DNA from: Panacagrimonas perspica
Lineage (GTDB): Bacteria > Pseudomonadota > Gammaproteobacteria > Nevskiales > Nevskiaceae
Assembly (NCBI RefSeq): GCF_004364935.1
Contig: NZ_SOBT01000008.1
Coordinates: forward strand, 186,001 to 250,000
DNA: 64,000 nucleotides
Direction: 5' to 3'
The first letter of the stretch is position 1, and each line of letters opens with the position of its first letter. A program made the position numbers and the translations under genes. This document shows positions 55,489 to 63,667 of this stretch, piece after piece. The notes below the pieces were generated by a model. The model was given only the letters and a program-made list of their open reading frames with translations, made no database searches and was not told the origin of the DNA.

Positions 55489-56001
55489 TCAACCGGGGAT
55501 GCGCAGGACCTGCCCGGGGAAAATCTTGTCCGGGTGCTTGAGCATGGGCTTGTTGGCTTCGAAGATTTCCGGATAGCGGTTGGCGGTGCCCAGTGTTTCC
55601 TTGGCGATCTTCGACAGCGTGTCGCCGCTCTTGACCGTGTAGAACACCGACGTCGGCTTGACGTCTTCCTCGGGTGCCAGCGCCGCCGGCTTCTCTTCCG
55701 CGGGAGTGGGGGCTGCGGTCGTTGCAGCCGGTGGCGGCGGCGGGGCGCCGATGCGCAGATGTTCGTTGACCTTGCTGATGCCCTGCAGGTTGCCGACAGC
55801 AAGGATCAATTTCTCCTTGGTCGCCAGATCGGGAACGTAGCCGAAGATGTCCACCGATTCGCCGTCCTCGTTGAACGAGGCCAGGAAGCGTTCGACCGGC
55901 AGGCCCAGCGACTTGATATGCGCCGAGAGGTTTTCCTTCTGGATTTTCTCGCCACCGCCAAGTTTTTCGCCGATGGACTTCACGAAGCTGAACAGACCCA
56001 T
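55489..56001 (-). CDS. BON-LysM peptidoglycan-binding protein (YgaU-like)
   Basis: 170 residues: MGLFSFVKSIGEKL, BON domain (~25-85: LSAHIKSLGLPVERFLASFNED, VDIFGYVPDLATKEKLILAVGNLQGI), a Pro/Ala-rich linker, and a C-terminal LysM domain (~120-170: VFYTVKSGDTLSKIAKETLGTANRYPEIFEANKP). E. coli YgaU (Kbp) is a potassium-binding protein of this layout. No signal peptide, consistent with YgaU. The start at 56001 is chosen over 56007 by similarity to the YgaU N-terminus. Confidence 0.92.
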   Translation of the reverse strand: MGLFSFVKSIGEKLGGGEKIQKENLSAHIKSLGLPVERFLASFNEDGESVDIFGYVPDLATKEKLILAVGNLQGISKVNEHLRIGAPPPPPAATTAAPTPAEEKPAALAPEEDVKPTSVFYTVKSGDTLSKIAKETLGTANRYPEIFEANKPMLKHPDKIFPGQVLRIPG

Positions 56002-56246
56002 GCGCATACCCCTTGCGTCGAATGAATGGGAAGACTGCACGGGCGTTATGACAGGCGGCCATGCCGCAGACAAGAGCACCCGCGACACCGGGAAGCGGAA
56101 GTCCGCGGCGCCTGCAGGACCGCGCTGACGGGCGCCCGTATTCACGAGCCCTTTGCGGACCCGGTCCTGTGCCGTCGAGCTGCGATCGGGAGGGTCTCGA
56201 CGCTGCGAGCGCTAGCGCCGACCGGATGCGTCCGAATCGACGTCTT

Positions 56247-56732
56247 TCAGCCGGCCTTGGCGAGCACCGGCGCCGTCATGCGGTCCTCGCGGCGGCGTCC
56301 TTCCTTGCGATCCTGCGCGATGCCTGCGAGGTAGGGCGGCCGTCCGCGCAATTCGCGGAAGTGTTTCAGCGTGGCGACGGCGTTGGTGTCCCGGCCGCGG
56401 CTGTCCAGCAAGCCGAATGAGGCGTCGAGCAGTTCGGCGCGCGGTCCGTTCGCATCGGTCGTGAGCTTGACGAAGCCGGCGCGGGCCAGGCTGTCGAGCG
56501 CATTGCCGAGGTCGCGCTGACGCAGGCCGGTCAGCGACCAGACATGCATCATCTGTTTGACGCCCATGCCCTGACCGGTACGCAGCACGCCTGCGTCGCT
56601 GAGGGTGCGATGGACGGCGAGCCAGAGAGCCTTGGTGGTGACGATCATGGGGGTGTGGGGACCGAGCAGGAAGAAAAAGCGCGTCCCGCGAAGGGATTGC
56701 GCAGGTGTCTTCCAATCCTTGTGCCACGTCAT
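56247..56732 (-). CDS. Hypothetical cytoplasmic protein with winged-helix-like region
   Basis: 161 residues; family not recognised. LWLAVHRTLSDAGVLRTG, VWSLTGLRQRDLGNALDSLARAGFVKLTTDANGPRAELLDASF has the helix-helix-helix-wing pattern of winged-helix proteins, so DNA binding is possible. A Lys/Arg-rich tail follows. The base sequence is compatible with coding, but the ATG start is uncertain. Upstream neighbour, divergent, is the STAS gene. Confidence 0.6.
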   Translation of the reverse strand: MTWHKDWKTPAQSLRGTRFFFLLGPHTPMIVTTKALWLAVHRTLSDAGVLRTGQGMGVKQMMHVWSLTGLRQRDLGNALDSLARAGFVKLTTDANGPRAELLDASFGLLDSRGRDTNAVATLKHFRELRGRPPYLAGIAQDRKEGRRREDRMTAPVLAKAG

Positions 56733-56862
56733 GCCGGATCATCCCGGGCGTCGATCAGCGGTCCGCCACGGCAGACGAGCGGAGCGAGGAAACGCCGGGC
56801 AAAGGCGTCCCCACGAGCGTGCGCGACGGCTGCCGGAAATCCGTATGTTCGCGACCTCTTCG

Positions 56863-56891
56863 TTGCCGCATCGGGTGCCCGCTTCTAGAAT
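56863..56891 (+). promoter_or_regulatory. Promoter of the STAS gene
   Basis: TTGCCG (56863-56868), a 17-base spacer, TAGAAT (56886-56891). This predicts a transcript start near 56898, 29 bases before the STAS ATG. It is one of the best-spaced sigma-70 promoters I can see in the window. Confidence 0.6.
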
Positions 56892-56926
56892 CGACGCTCA
56901 TCCAGCGAGCCCGGCGGATCACGATC

Positions 56927-57301
56927 ATGGCGCTGAGTACCTCACGCTGCGCCGATGTCCTGCTTCTGCGTCCCAAGGGGCGCATCGATCACAACAATGC
57001 CGAAGAATTCGCCGATGCGGTCAAGCCGTACTTGGCGGACTGCAAGGCGGGTGGCGATTCGCTGATCTTCGATCTGTCGGAACTCGAATACATCTCGAGT
57101 GCCGGCCTGCGCGTGCTGATGCTGGTGTCGAAGAACGTCGGCCCGAATGGCGGCAAGGTCGCGTTGGCCCAGCCGCAGCGGGTGGTCGGAGAAATCCTGC
57201 AGATCAGCCGCTTCAAGTACGTGTTCCCCATTCACGACACGGTCGCGGCCGGAATCGCGGCGCTCTCGCCGGACGCCGCGGCGGCGTACGCGAGGACCTG
57301 A
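56927..57301 (+). CDS. STAS domain anti-sigma factor antagonist (RsbV-like)
   Basis: 124 residues, one STAS domain: VLLLRPKGRIDHNNAEEFADAV, DSLIFDLSELEYISSAGLRVLMLV. The phospho-acceptor position corresponds to Ser58 in ISSAGL (family consensus DSxGL). In partner switching, the unphosphorylated form releases a partner from an RsbW-type kinase, and a PP2C-type phosphatase regenerates it. Both kinase (61579) and phosphatase (58325) are encoded nearby, so this is their likely substrate. Two bases before the MBL gene. Confidence 0.93.
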   Translation: MALSTSRCADVLLLRPKGRIDHNNAEEFADAVKPYLADCKAGGDSLIFDLSELEYISSAGLRVLMLVSKNVGPNGGKVALAQPQRVVGEILQISRFKYVFPIHDTVAAGIAALSPDAAAAYART

Positions 57302-57303
57302 GC

Positions 57304-58278
57304 GTGCGGGTCCGCTTCTGGGGCACCCGGGGCTCGCTGCCGGTTGCGCTGACGGCGGCGGAGCTTCGGATGCGAATGGCGCGAGCCTTGGTTGCGGCGC
57401 GCGGCCGCAAGTTTTCCGGCCAGCGCGAGGCGGAAAGCTTTCTCGACGAACTTCCGCGCGGATGGGCGCACACCTGGGGCGGGCATTCGAGCTGCGTGCA
57501 GATCGAACTCGACGGGCCGCGCGATCAGGCGCGCGAGTTCGTGCTCTGCGATCTGGGCTCCGGCGTGCGCCGCTTCGGTCAGGAACTGCTGGCGACGCTG
57601 GGACGGGACATGCGCTGCACGTTTCATGTGTTCATGTCGCACCTGCACTGGGACCACATCATGGGGTTCCCCTTTTTCACGCCGGCTTACCTGCCGGGCA
57701 ACACGGTGCGCATCTACGGCGGTCACGCCAACCTGCGGGCCGCATTCGAACGCCAGCAGGACGCACCGTCTTTTCCGGTGCCGCTGTCGGCGCTCGGCGC
57801 GCGTCTGGAATTCGTGCAGCTGGAGCCGGATCGCCGCTACGACATCGCCGGGCTGAACGTGAAGGCAAAGCTGCAGCGGCACTCCGGCGGCTCCTACGGA
57901 TTCCGCTTCGAGCGCAATGGGCGCGCGGTGGTGTACTCGACGGATTCGGAGCACACGCTGGAGGCACGCGAGGAGATCGACGGCTTTGTCGATTTCTTCC
58001 GCGATGCGGATCTGGTGATCTTCGATGCGATGTATTCGCTGGCCGACGTGATGACGGTCAAGGCCGACTGGGGCCACTCGAGCAACGTCGTCGGCGTGGA
58101 GTTGTGCCAGCTCGCCGGTGCACGCCATCTTGCGCTGTACCACCACGAACCGATCTTCGGCGACGAGCGCATCGCCGAGATCGAGGCCGAGACGCGTCGC
58201 CTCGAAGAGATCACGCGCGCAGGGCGCTCTCCGCTCCAGGTCACGGCAGCCTGGGACGGCCTTGAAATCGAACTCTGA
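57304..58278 (+). CDS. MBL-fold metallo-hydrolase
   Basis: 324 residues. MRVRFWGTRGSLPV start, metal motif SHLHWDHIMGFPFF (His113, His115, Asp117, His118), STDSEHTLEAREEID, IFDAMYSLADV and DWGHSSN. The family contains phosphodiesterases and RNase Z-like enzymes; this subgroup is often found near sensor phosphatases and kinases. Substrate unknown. The start is GTG at 57304, two bases after the STAS stop, giving the family's FWGTRGS N-terminus. Confidence 0.9.
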   Translation: MRVRFWGTRGSLPVALTAAELRMRMARALVAARGRKFSGQREAESFLDELPRGWAHTWGGHSSCVQIELDGPRDQAREFVLCDLGSGVRRFGQELLATLGRDMRCTFHVFMSHLHWDHIMGFPFFTPAYLPGNTVRIYGGHANLRAAFERQQDAPSFPVPLSALGARLEFVQLEPDRRYDIAGLNVKAKLQRHSGGSYGFRFERNGRAVVYSTDSEHTLEAREEIDGFVDFFRDADLVIFDAMYSLADVMTVKADWGHSSNVVGVELCQLAGARHLALYHHEPIFGDERIAEIEAETRRLEEITRAGRSPLQVTAAWDGLEIEL

Positions 58279-58324
58279 GGCGCCTGCATCGCGGAGCCCC
58301 GCATCGTCCGGCAGTGGCCGCCGG

Positions 58325-60379
58325 ATGCGGATTCTCGGCGCGCTGCTCACCTGTCTGATGCTGCTGCTCCAGCATGCGGATACTGCGACGCGGCTGTCGC
58401 TTCGTTCCGAGGTGTTCGACGCCTATCAGCGCGAAGTGCCGCGCAGGCGCGGCGACGACCGCGTCATCGTGCTCGCCATCGACGATCTGAGCCTGCAGCG
58501 TCGCGGGCAGTGGCCGTGGCCGCGTTGCGATCTGGCAGACCTCGTCGACAAGCTGGCGGCGCAGCGGCCCGCGGCGATCGCCATCGACATGATCTTTGCC
58601 GAGGCGGATCGCCTGTCGCCGCGCATCCAGGCGCAGCGGCTCGAGGCGATGGGGTACGCGGCGGGAGCAAGCGCGGCCGCGAAGCTGCCGGACTGCGACC
58701 GGATCTTCGCCCAATCCGTGCGCAACGCAGGCGTGGTGCTGGGCGTGGGTGGCCTGTCCGGAGATCCGCGGCTGAAGGATCCGGTCGACTACCGCGCGCC
58801 GGTGGTCGAGATCGGCGGCGCTGCCGGGCCGTTCCTGCGGCCGTTCCCGTCGGTGTTGCGGAGTCTCGACAGCATCGATCGGGCAGCGGCCGGCCACGGC
58901 GTGCTCAACGCGGACGCCGAAGATGGCGTGGTGCGCAGCGTCCCGGCCCTGGCGGCCGTCGGCGGACACGTGATTCCCGGATTGGCGGTCGAGGTGCTGC
59001 GACAGACGTCCGACGATCCGGTGTTGCGGGCTCACGTGACCGGGCATGGCCTGTCCCAGGTCGAGGTCGCGGGCCGCGCGGTGCCGACATCGGGCGACGG
59101 CAGCTGGTGGATCCATTTTTCCGATCCGGAGCTGAGGCCGATCTTCCCGGTGATCGCATTCCTCGACGGCACGCTTCCCGCGGAGCTGATCACAGGGCGC
59201 ATCGTGCTGATCGGCGCCGCGGCCTCCGGGCTGCAGGATCGCGTCATCACGCCGCTCGGTCCGATGCCGGGCGTGTCGGTGCACGCCGAGGCGCTGGACA
59301 ACGTGTACGACGGCCGTCTGCTGTCCCGCCCTTACTGGAGCACATGGGTGGAGGCAGGACTGCTGGTCCTGCTGTGCCTGTTCTCGATCGTCGCGGTTAC
59401 TGCGCTGCGACCGCTGCACTCGGTGCTGATGTTCGGCGCCGTGCTGCTGCTCGATGCCGCGATCGGCCTTGGGGCATTCGTCTGGCGCGGCTGGCTGCTC
59501 GATGTCGGGACGCCGATGGCCGGGGCGGGCATCGTGTTCGCGATGATGCTGTCGGTCGCACTCGGACAGGCGCAGCAGCAGCGGCGAACGCTTCGCGTGG
59601 CGCTCGCGGTCTCGCGCGAGGAGCAGGCGCGCATGGACGGCGAGCTGGATGCCGCGCGACGCATCCAGAGAGGCATGCTGCCGGATCCGGCCGAGGTGCT
59701 GGCCGGCGAAAGGCGCGTGGATCTGGCCGCGCTGATGCACCCCGCGCGAACCGTCGGCGGTGATCTGTACGACTTCTTTCGGCTCGACGACGATCGCCTG
59801 TTCTTCCTGGTGGGCGACGTTTCGGGCAAGGGCCTGCCGGCGAGCCTGTTCATGGCCTTGAGCAAGGCGCTGATCAAGAACGCTGCACTCGATGCGGACG
59901 GAGATCCCGGTCGCGGGCTTTCGCAGGCGGCACGCGTGCTCGCGCTGGAGAATCCGGAATCGATGTTCGTCAGCGTGGTGGCGGGCGTGCTGAACATGAC
60001 CACCGGCGAACTCGTCTGGTGCAGCGCCGGGCACGAAGGCCCTTATCTCGTGAGCGCGGCCAAAGCGGTGGTCATGCAGCTCGTCACGGCCGGCGGTCCA
60101 CCGCTGTGCATGCTCGACGGCTTCGACTACCCGATCGAACGGATCAAGCTGAAATCCGGCGATGCGTTGTGCCTGATCACGGATGGCGTCACCGAGGCGA
60201 TGGACGCGCGCGATCGGCCGTATGGATCGGCGCGGCTCGTCGACGAGCTCGCGTCGGCCGAGTCCGGCATGGCCAGTCGCAGGATCGTGGAGCGGCTGCG
60301 CCGCGACGTGGAGAAATTTGCGTCGGGACGCGAACCTGCCGACGACCTGACGATCCTCGTCATTCGCTGGAAGCCCTGA
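58325..60379 (+). CDS. CHASE2-SpoIIE sensor serine phosphatase (RsbU-like)
   Basis: 684 residues. N-terminal hydrophobic segment (~1-20), extracytoplasmic CHASE2 domain (~25-330: DDRVIVLAIDDLSLQRRGQWPWPR, LITGRIVLIGAAASGLQDRVITPLGPMPGVSVHAEALDNV), three membrane helices (~335-425), a coiled coil (~430-465), and a PP2C-like SpoIIE phosphatase (~470-684) with metal-binding Asp in TVGGDLYDFF, GDVSGKGLPASLF, DGVTEAMD and DDLTILV. It should dephosphorylate a phosphoserine STAS protein in response to an envelope signal. The ATG at 58325 is chosen; an earlier in-frame TTG (58262) is possible. Confidence 0.92.
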   Translation: MRILGALLTCLMLLLQHADTATRLSLRSEVFDAYQREVPRRRGDDRVIVLAIDDLSLQRRGQWPWPRCDLADLVDKLAAQRPAAIAIDMIFAEADRLSPRIQAQRLEAMGYAAGASAAAKLPDCDRIFAQSVRNAGVVLGVGGLSGDPRLKDPVDYRAPVVEIGGAAGPFLRPFPSVLRSLDSIDRAAAGHGVLNADAEDGVVRSVPALAAVGGHVIPGLAVEVLRQTSDDPVLRAHVTGHGLSQVEVAGRAVPTSGDGSWWIHFSDPELRPIFPVIAFLDGTLPAELITGRIVLIGAAASGLQDRVITPLGPMPGVSVHAEALDNVYDGRLLSRPYWSTWVEAGLLVLLCLFSIVAVTALRPLHSVLMFGAVLLLDAAIGLGAFVWRGWLLDVGTPMAGAGIVFAMMLSVALGQAQQQRRTLRVALAVSREEQARMDGELDAARRIQRGMLPDPAEVLAGERRVDLAALMHPARTVGGDLYDFFRLDDDRLFFLVGDVSGKGLPASLFMALSKALIKNAALDADGDPGRGLSQAARVLALENPESMFVSVVAGVLNMTTGELVWCSAGHEGPYLVSAAKAVVMQLVTAGGPPLCMLDGFDYPIERIKLKSGDALCLITDGVTEAMDARDRPYGSARLVDELASAESGMASRRIVERLRRDVEKFASGREPADDLTILVIRWKP

Positions 60380-60400
60380 TCGCCGCCACGCGGCGCGATG

Positions 60401-60982
60401 TCAGCGCGCGTGCAGTTCGACGCGGCGATTGCGCGGCTCGTCGACGCCGTCAGGGGTGGGCACGATCGGGCTGCGCTCGCCCATGCCCGCAACGGAGATG
60501 TTGAACGCGCTGATCCCTGTTGCGATCAGGCGTGCACGCACGAGCATCGCGCGCGTCAGCGAAAGCTGGTCGTTGTGCCGCTCGCTGCCCTGCGTGTCGG
60601 AGTGGCCGACGAGCACGATCTCCACCGCCGACCGGGCCGCGAGCTCGTTGAAGATCGCCGTCGCCTCGGCCTCGGATTCGGCCGTGAGCAATGTCGAGTC
60701 GGCGCGAAAGTAGAGGTTGCGTGTGACCGGACGCGCCGGAAGGCCGGCCAGTTCGGCGTCGAATTCCTTGCGCACGTCCGCGGCCTCCAGGATGGCGCTG
60801 TCCAGGTGGCCGCGATCATCCGTATTCGCCGACGCATACGGCTCGCCGATGACGGTTTCCTGGCCGTCGCGCAGGATCGCGATCTTGCCGACACCGCCGT
60901 CGGAGTTCGGCAGCAGGATCACGCGATCGTGCGTGGCACAGCCTGCCAGCAGCACCACGAGCAGCGCCGCGCGCAGCTTCAC
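60401..60982 (-). CDS. OmpA family lipoprotein
   Basis: 193 residues. Lipoprotein signal with lipobox LLAGC (Cys15), a short N-terminal region with GGVGKIAILRDGQETVIGEPYAS, then an OmpA peptidoglycan-binding domain (~90-193: NLYFRADSTLLTAESEAEATAIF, EIVLVGHSDTQGSERHNDQLSLTRAMLV, DEPRNRRVELHAR). Lies in the outer membrane. Convergent with the phosphatase gene, 21 bases apart. With the FecR gene 22 bases upstream on the same strand it forms a two-gene unit that may sense or anchor envelope components for the CHASE2 system. Confidence 0.93.
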   Translation of the reverse strand: MKLRAALLVVLLAGCATHDRVILLPNSDGGVGKIAILRDGQETVIGEPYASANTDDRGHLDSAILEAADVRKEFDAELAGLPARPVTRNLYFRADSTLLTAESEAEATAIFNELAARSAVEIVLVGHSDTQGSERHNDQLSLTRAMLVRARLIATGISAFNISVAGMGERSPIVPTPDGVDEPRNRRVELHAR

Positions 60983-61004
60983 GGAACGCGATCCGCGAGC
61001 GGCT

Positions 61005-61457
61005 TCACCGGCCCGCCTCGACGACGAACTCGGTTCCGCGTACGCCGAGCAGCGACGTGGGCGTGCGTACCTTCATCGCGTCGATCTGCGACTTGGCGAT
61101 CTTGCCGGAGACCACCGCCATGCGGCCCTTGGACAGCGTGCTCTGGAACTCGCCGCCGTTCGATGTGCGGTCGAACCGGAAGCGATCGATGACGAAGCGG
61201 CTGCGGGCGCCCAGCGAGATCAGCGTGTTGTCCGCGAAGGTCAGGCCGGCCGAACCATCCGAGCCGGTGACGATCGTGTCCTCCTGCAGCAGGGCGGTGC
61301 CGACCGCGACCGGAAGTTCGCGGCCGCCGCGCTGGATGCGGACGTCGCCCTTGAGCGATTTGACGGTGGCGACACCGTCGATGACCGCAGCCGCCGGAAC
61401 AACGGATCCGGCCAGGCACAGGGCCAGCAGCAGACGGGCGAGGGAGGGCAGGGTCAT
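61005..61457 (-). CDS. Secreted FecR-domain protein
   Basis: 150 residues. Signal peptide ~1-24 (LCLAGSVVPAAA) and one FecR domain: VKSLKGDVRIQRGGRELPVAVGTALLQEDTIVTGSDGSAGLTFADNTLISLGARSRFVIDRF, then TPTSLLGVRGTEFVVEAGR, the C-terminal signature. It has no anti-sigma tail or TonB-box region. Such isolated FecR proteins are found beside CHASE2 sensor genes. Divergent from the RsbW-like gene across 121 bases. Confidence 0.9.
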   Translation of the reverse strand: MTLPSLARLLLALCLAGSVVPAAAVIDGVATVKSLKGDVRIQRGGRELPVAVGTALLQEDTIVTGSDGSAGLTFADNTLISLGARSRFVIDRFRFDRTSNGGEFQSTLSKGRMAVVSGKIAKSQIDAMKVRTPTSLLGVRGTEFVVEAGR

Positions 61458-61578
61458 GAGAGGCGTAGGCGCGTGGGCAGCGCCCGCATCATAATCCCGG
61501 CCCTGCGTAGCGGGCCGTTTGCCGTAAAGGAAATCGGGCCGTCGCGCGCCGCACCCGCCCCTCCCGCTTTCCCGGTGC

Positions 61579-61989
61579 ATGGCCGACTTTCCCGCCCGAC
61601 TCGATGAGCTGACCGCAGTGCTCGCCTTCGTCGAGCGCCGCAGCGGAGAACTGGGCACGTCACGCGACGTCGCACTGCGGGCTGCCCTGATCGCCGAAGA
61701 GCTTTTCGTGAACTGCCTGCGTCACGGCCTGGCGCCCGAACGAAGCCGGGTGCGGATCGAACTCCAGTGTGTCGACGGCGAGCTCGAACTCGGTTTCGAG
61801 GACGAGGGCCTTGCGTTCGACCCGTTCACGCGACCCCTGGCGGACGCACCTCATCTCAGGCCGCCGCACGAACGTCCGATCGGCGGGCTGGGGGTGGTGC
61901 TGGTCGACAGCTTCGCGCTGCGCCGTGATTACCGCCGTCTGGATGCGCGCAACTGCGTGCGCATCTGGCTCCCCGCCGGCACGGCCTGA
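61579..61989 (+). CDS. RsbW-like anti-sigma serine kinase (HATPase)
   Basis: 136 residues. GHKL ATPase fold: N-box EELFVNCLRHG, G1-type block FEDEGLAFDPF, G2-type IGGLGVVLVDSFA. Small HATPase proteins of this kind phosphorylate STAS proteins and bind sigma factors or other partners. It lies 4.3 kb from the STAS gene and 1.2 kb past the phosphatase. No sigma factor is in this window, so the output target is unknown. Confidence 0.92.
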   Translation: MADFPARLDELTAVLAFVERRSGELGTSRDVALRAALIAEELFVNCLRHGLAPERSRVRIELQCVDGELELGFEDEGLAFDPFTRPLADAPHLRPPHERPIGGLGVVLVDSFALRRDYRRLDARNCVRIWLPAGTA

Positions 61990-62173
61990 GCCGGAACGCG
62001 CTGCCGTCCAGGCGGCTGGCGGCACCCTTGATCGACTCGTCGGACCTGTTCCGCCGCTGACCCGACGGGGACGGCACCCGACTTGCAGCTTGCGCTCCAG
62101 TAGACGCGCGACGACGGCCTTCCGGCACCAAGGGGTCGCCGCGCGGCGCAACGCGAAGAGGGTGGGGACCGAC

Positions 62174-62518
62174 ATGATCAACTGGGTTATCGCAGGGGCA
62201 CTGATGGCCGTATTGCTGGCCGAACTCGTGGACGCCTGGGCGTTGCGCCAGCTCACGCTTCAGTGCCTGGGCATGCGTCCGCGCTCGCAGGCCGAGCTGC
62301 GGCAGATCCGCTGGTACGCCGAGGGCTTCGACCATTCCATCGCGGTCACGTCGTGGCTGTTCGGCGGCAGCCTGTTGCTCGCCGCGGTGGCGGGTGCGTG
62401 CAGCGCTCACCCCCTGGTCATCGGCGCCTGTCTGTTGCTGGCGCTGGGGGCGGCCGGCGAGCGCGGTTTCAGTGCTCACCTGCGCCGACGCGTGCGCAGC
62501 GTGCGGCCGGTGCGCTGA
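62174..62518 (+). CDS. Small membrane protein of unknown function
   Basis: 114 residues; no family recognised. Three hydrophobic segments (MINWVIAGALMAVLLAELV; SIAVTSWLFGGSLLLAAVAGAC; LVIGACLLLALGAAG), basic C-terminus (HLRRRVRSVRPVR). The ATG at 62174 is preceded by a GAGGGTGGGGACC ribosome-binding-like run. Follows the RsbW gene by 184 bases that contain nothing recognisable. Confidence 0.7.
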   Translation: MINWVIAGALMAVLLAELVDAWALRQLTLQCLGMRPRSQAELRQIRWYAEGFDHSIAVTSWLFGGSLLLAAVAGACSAHPLVIGACLLLALGAAGERGFSAHLRRRVRSVRPVR

Positions 62519-62569
62519 ACCAGTCTTCGCGCCGCACCGCGTCCATCGTCGCGCTCGGGCCTCTGTTGC

Positions 62570-63595
62570 CTACGACGCGTTGATCGCACCGCTTTGGCGG
62601 TGCCGGGCATAGGCCGCCACGAGATGGGCGCACAGATGCGCCTCGGCCCAGCAGACCGGCTCGCCGAACCGGCCGGCCGAGATGAAGCCGACGTGTCCTC
62701 CGCGCGGTGACAGTTCCAGCGTCACGCTGGACGACAGCCGCGAGGCATCGGGCACCACGGACGGCACCATGAAAGGGTCGTCCAGCGCGTGCAGCACCAG
62801 CGTCGGCCGCTGGATTCGCGGCAGGTACTGGCCGCAGGCCGCGCGCGCGTAATAGTCCTCGGCGTCGCGATAGCCGTTCAGAGGCGCCGTGAAGGCGTCG
62901 TCGAATTCGAAGAAGTCGCGAGCGGCGAGGGCCTTCCCGAGATCGGCGGGCGCCGTCACCGGCTGTCGCGCGTGCTTGCGGCGCACCATGTCCTTGAGCG
63001 AATCGAGCAGGCGCTTCTGGTAGTGGCGGGCAAAACCGATACGCAGATGCTCGGCGCACTCGTGCAGGCTGAACGGAACGCTGACCGCGCAGGCGACATC
63101 CGTCGGTGCGCCCGCGCCTTCCTCGCCCAGCGCCTTGAGCGTGACGTTGCCGCCCAGCGACCAGCCGATCGTGGCGATGAAGGCGCCGGGCTCGCGCTCG
63201 CGCAGCACACGCCACAGATGACGCAGATCGGCGGTGTCGCCCTGGTTGTAGGCGCGCGGCAGACGGTTGGGTTCTTCGCTGGCCCCACGCAGCAGCAGGA
63301 CGCACACGCGCCAGCCCGCAGTGACGAGGCGCAGGGCGCTGCCGCGCAGGTACTTCGATTCGAAGTTGCCGCCCAGGCCGTGGACGAGCACGGCGATCGG
63401 CGCTTGCGCGTGCTCCTCGCCGGTCCATCCGAGATCGACGAAATCGCCGTCCGGCGTCTCCAGCCGCTCGACACGAAGGCGCAGGGCCGGCGTCGGCCGC
63501 AGCAGGGCCGGCGCGATGGTCTGCGCATGCGCGCCGCGCAGCAGCGGATGCGGCCGGAAGGCGGAAGCGAGAATGCGGCCGGAGGTCGTGGACAT
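62570..63595 (-). CDS. YheT-type alpha/beta hydrolase
   Basis: 341 residues (E. coli YheT 340). FRPHPLLRGAHAQTIAPALLRP, LVHGLGGNFESKYLRG, nucleophile elbow ATIGWSLGGNVTLKALGEEG, LDDPFMVPS and SPRGGHVGFI (His). YheT proteins are predicted esterases of unknown substrate. The start at 63595 is favoured over 63664 by similarity in length. Confidence 0.93.
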   Translation of the reverse strand: MSTTSGRILASAFRPHPLLRGAHAQTIAPALLRPTPALRLRVERLETPDGDFVDLGWTGEEHAQAPIAVLVHGLGGNFESKYLRGSALRLVTAGWRVCVLLLRGASEEPNRLPRAYNQGDTADLRHLWRVLREREPGAFIATIGWSLGGNVTLKALGEEGAGAPTDVACAVSVPFSLHECAEHLRIGFARHYQKRLLDSLKDMVRRKHARQPVTAPADLGKALAARDFFEFDDAFTAPLNGYRDAEDYYARAACGQYLPRIQRPTLVLHALDDPFMVPSVVPDASRLSSSVTLELSPRGGHVGFISAGRFGEPVCWAEAHLCAHLVAAYARHRQSGAINAS

Positions 63596-63667
63596 GCGCA
63601 AGCCAGGCTTCGTGTCGGGCATCGAGACCGGCGAACTCGCCCGGAAACCGGGCAGGCCCGCCACCCC

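Noticed and set aside
56002-56246. Possible gene upstream of the LysM gene
   Set aside because: Frames in this 245-base gap are short, without a start and ribosome-binding site, and have no recognisable motif.
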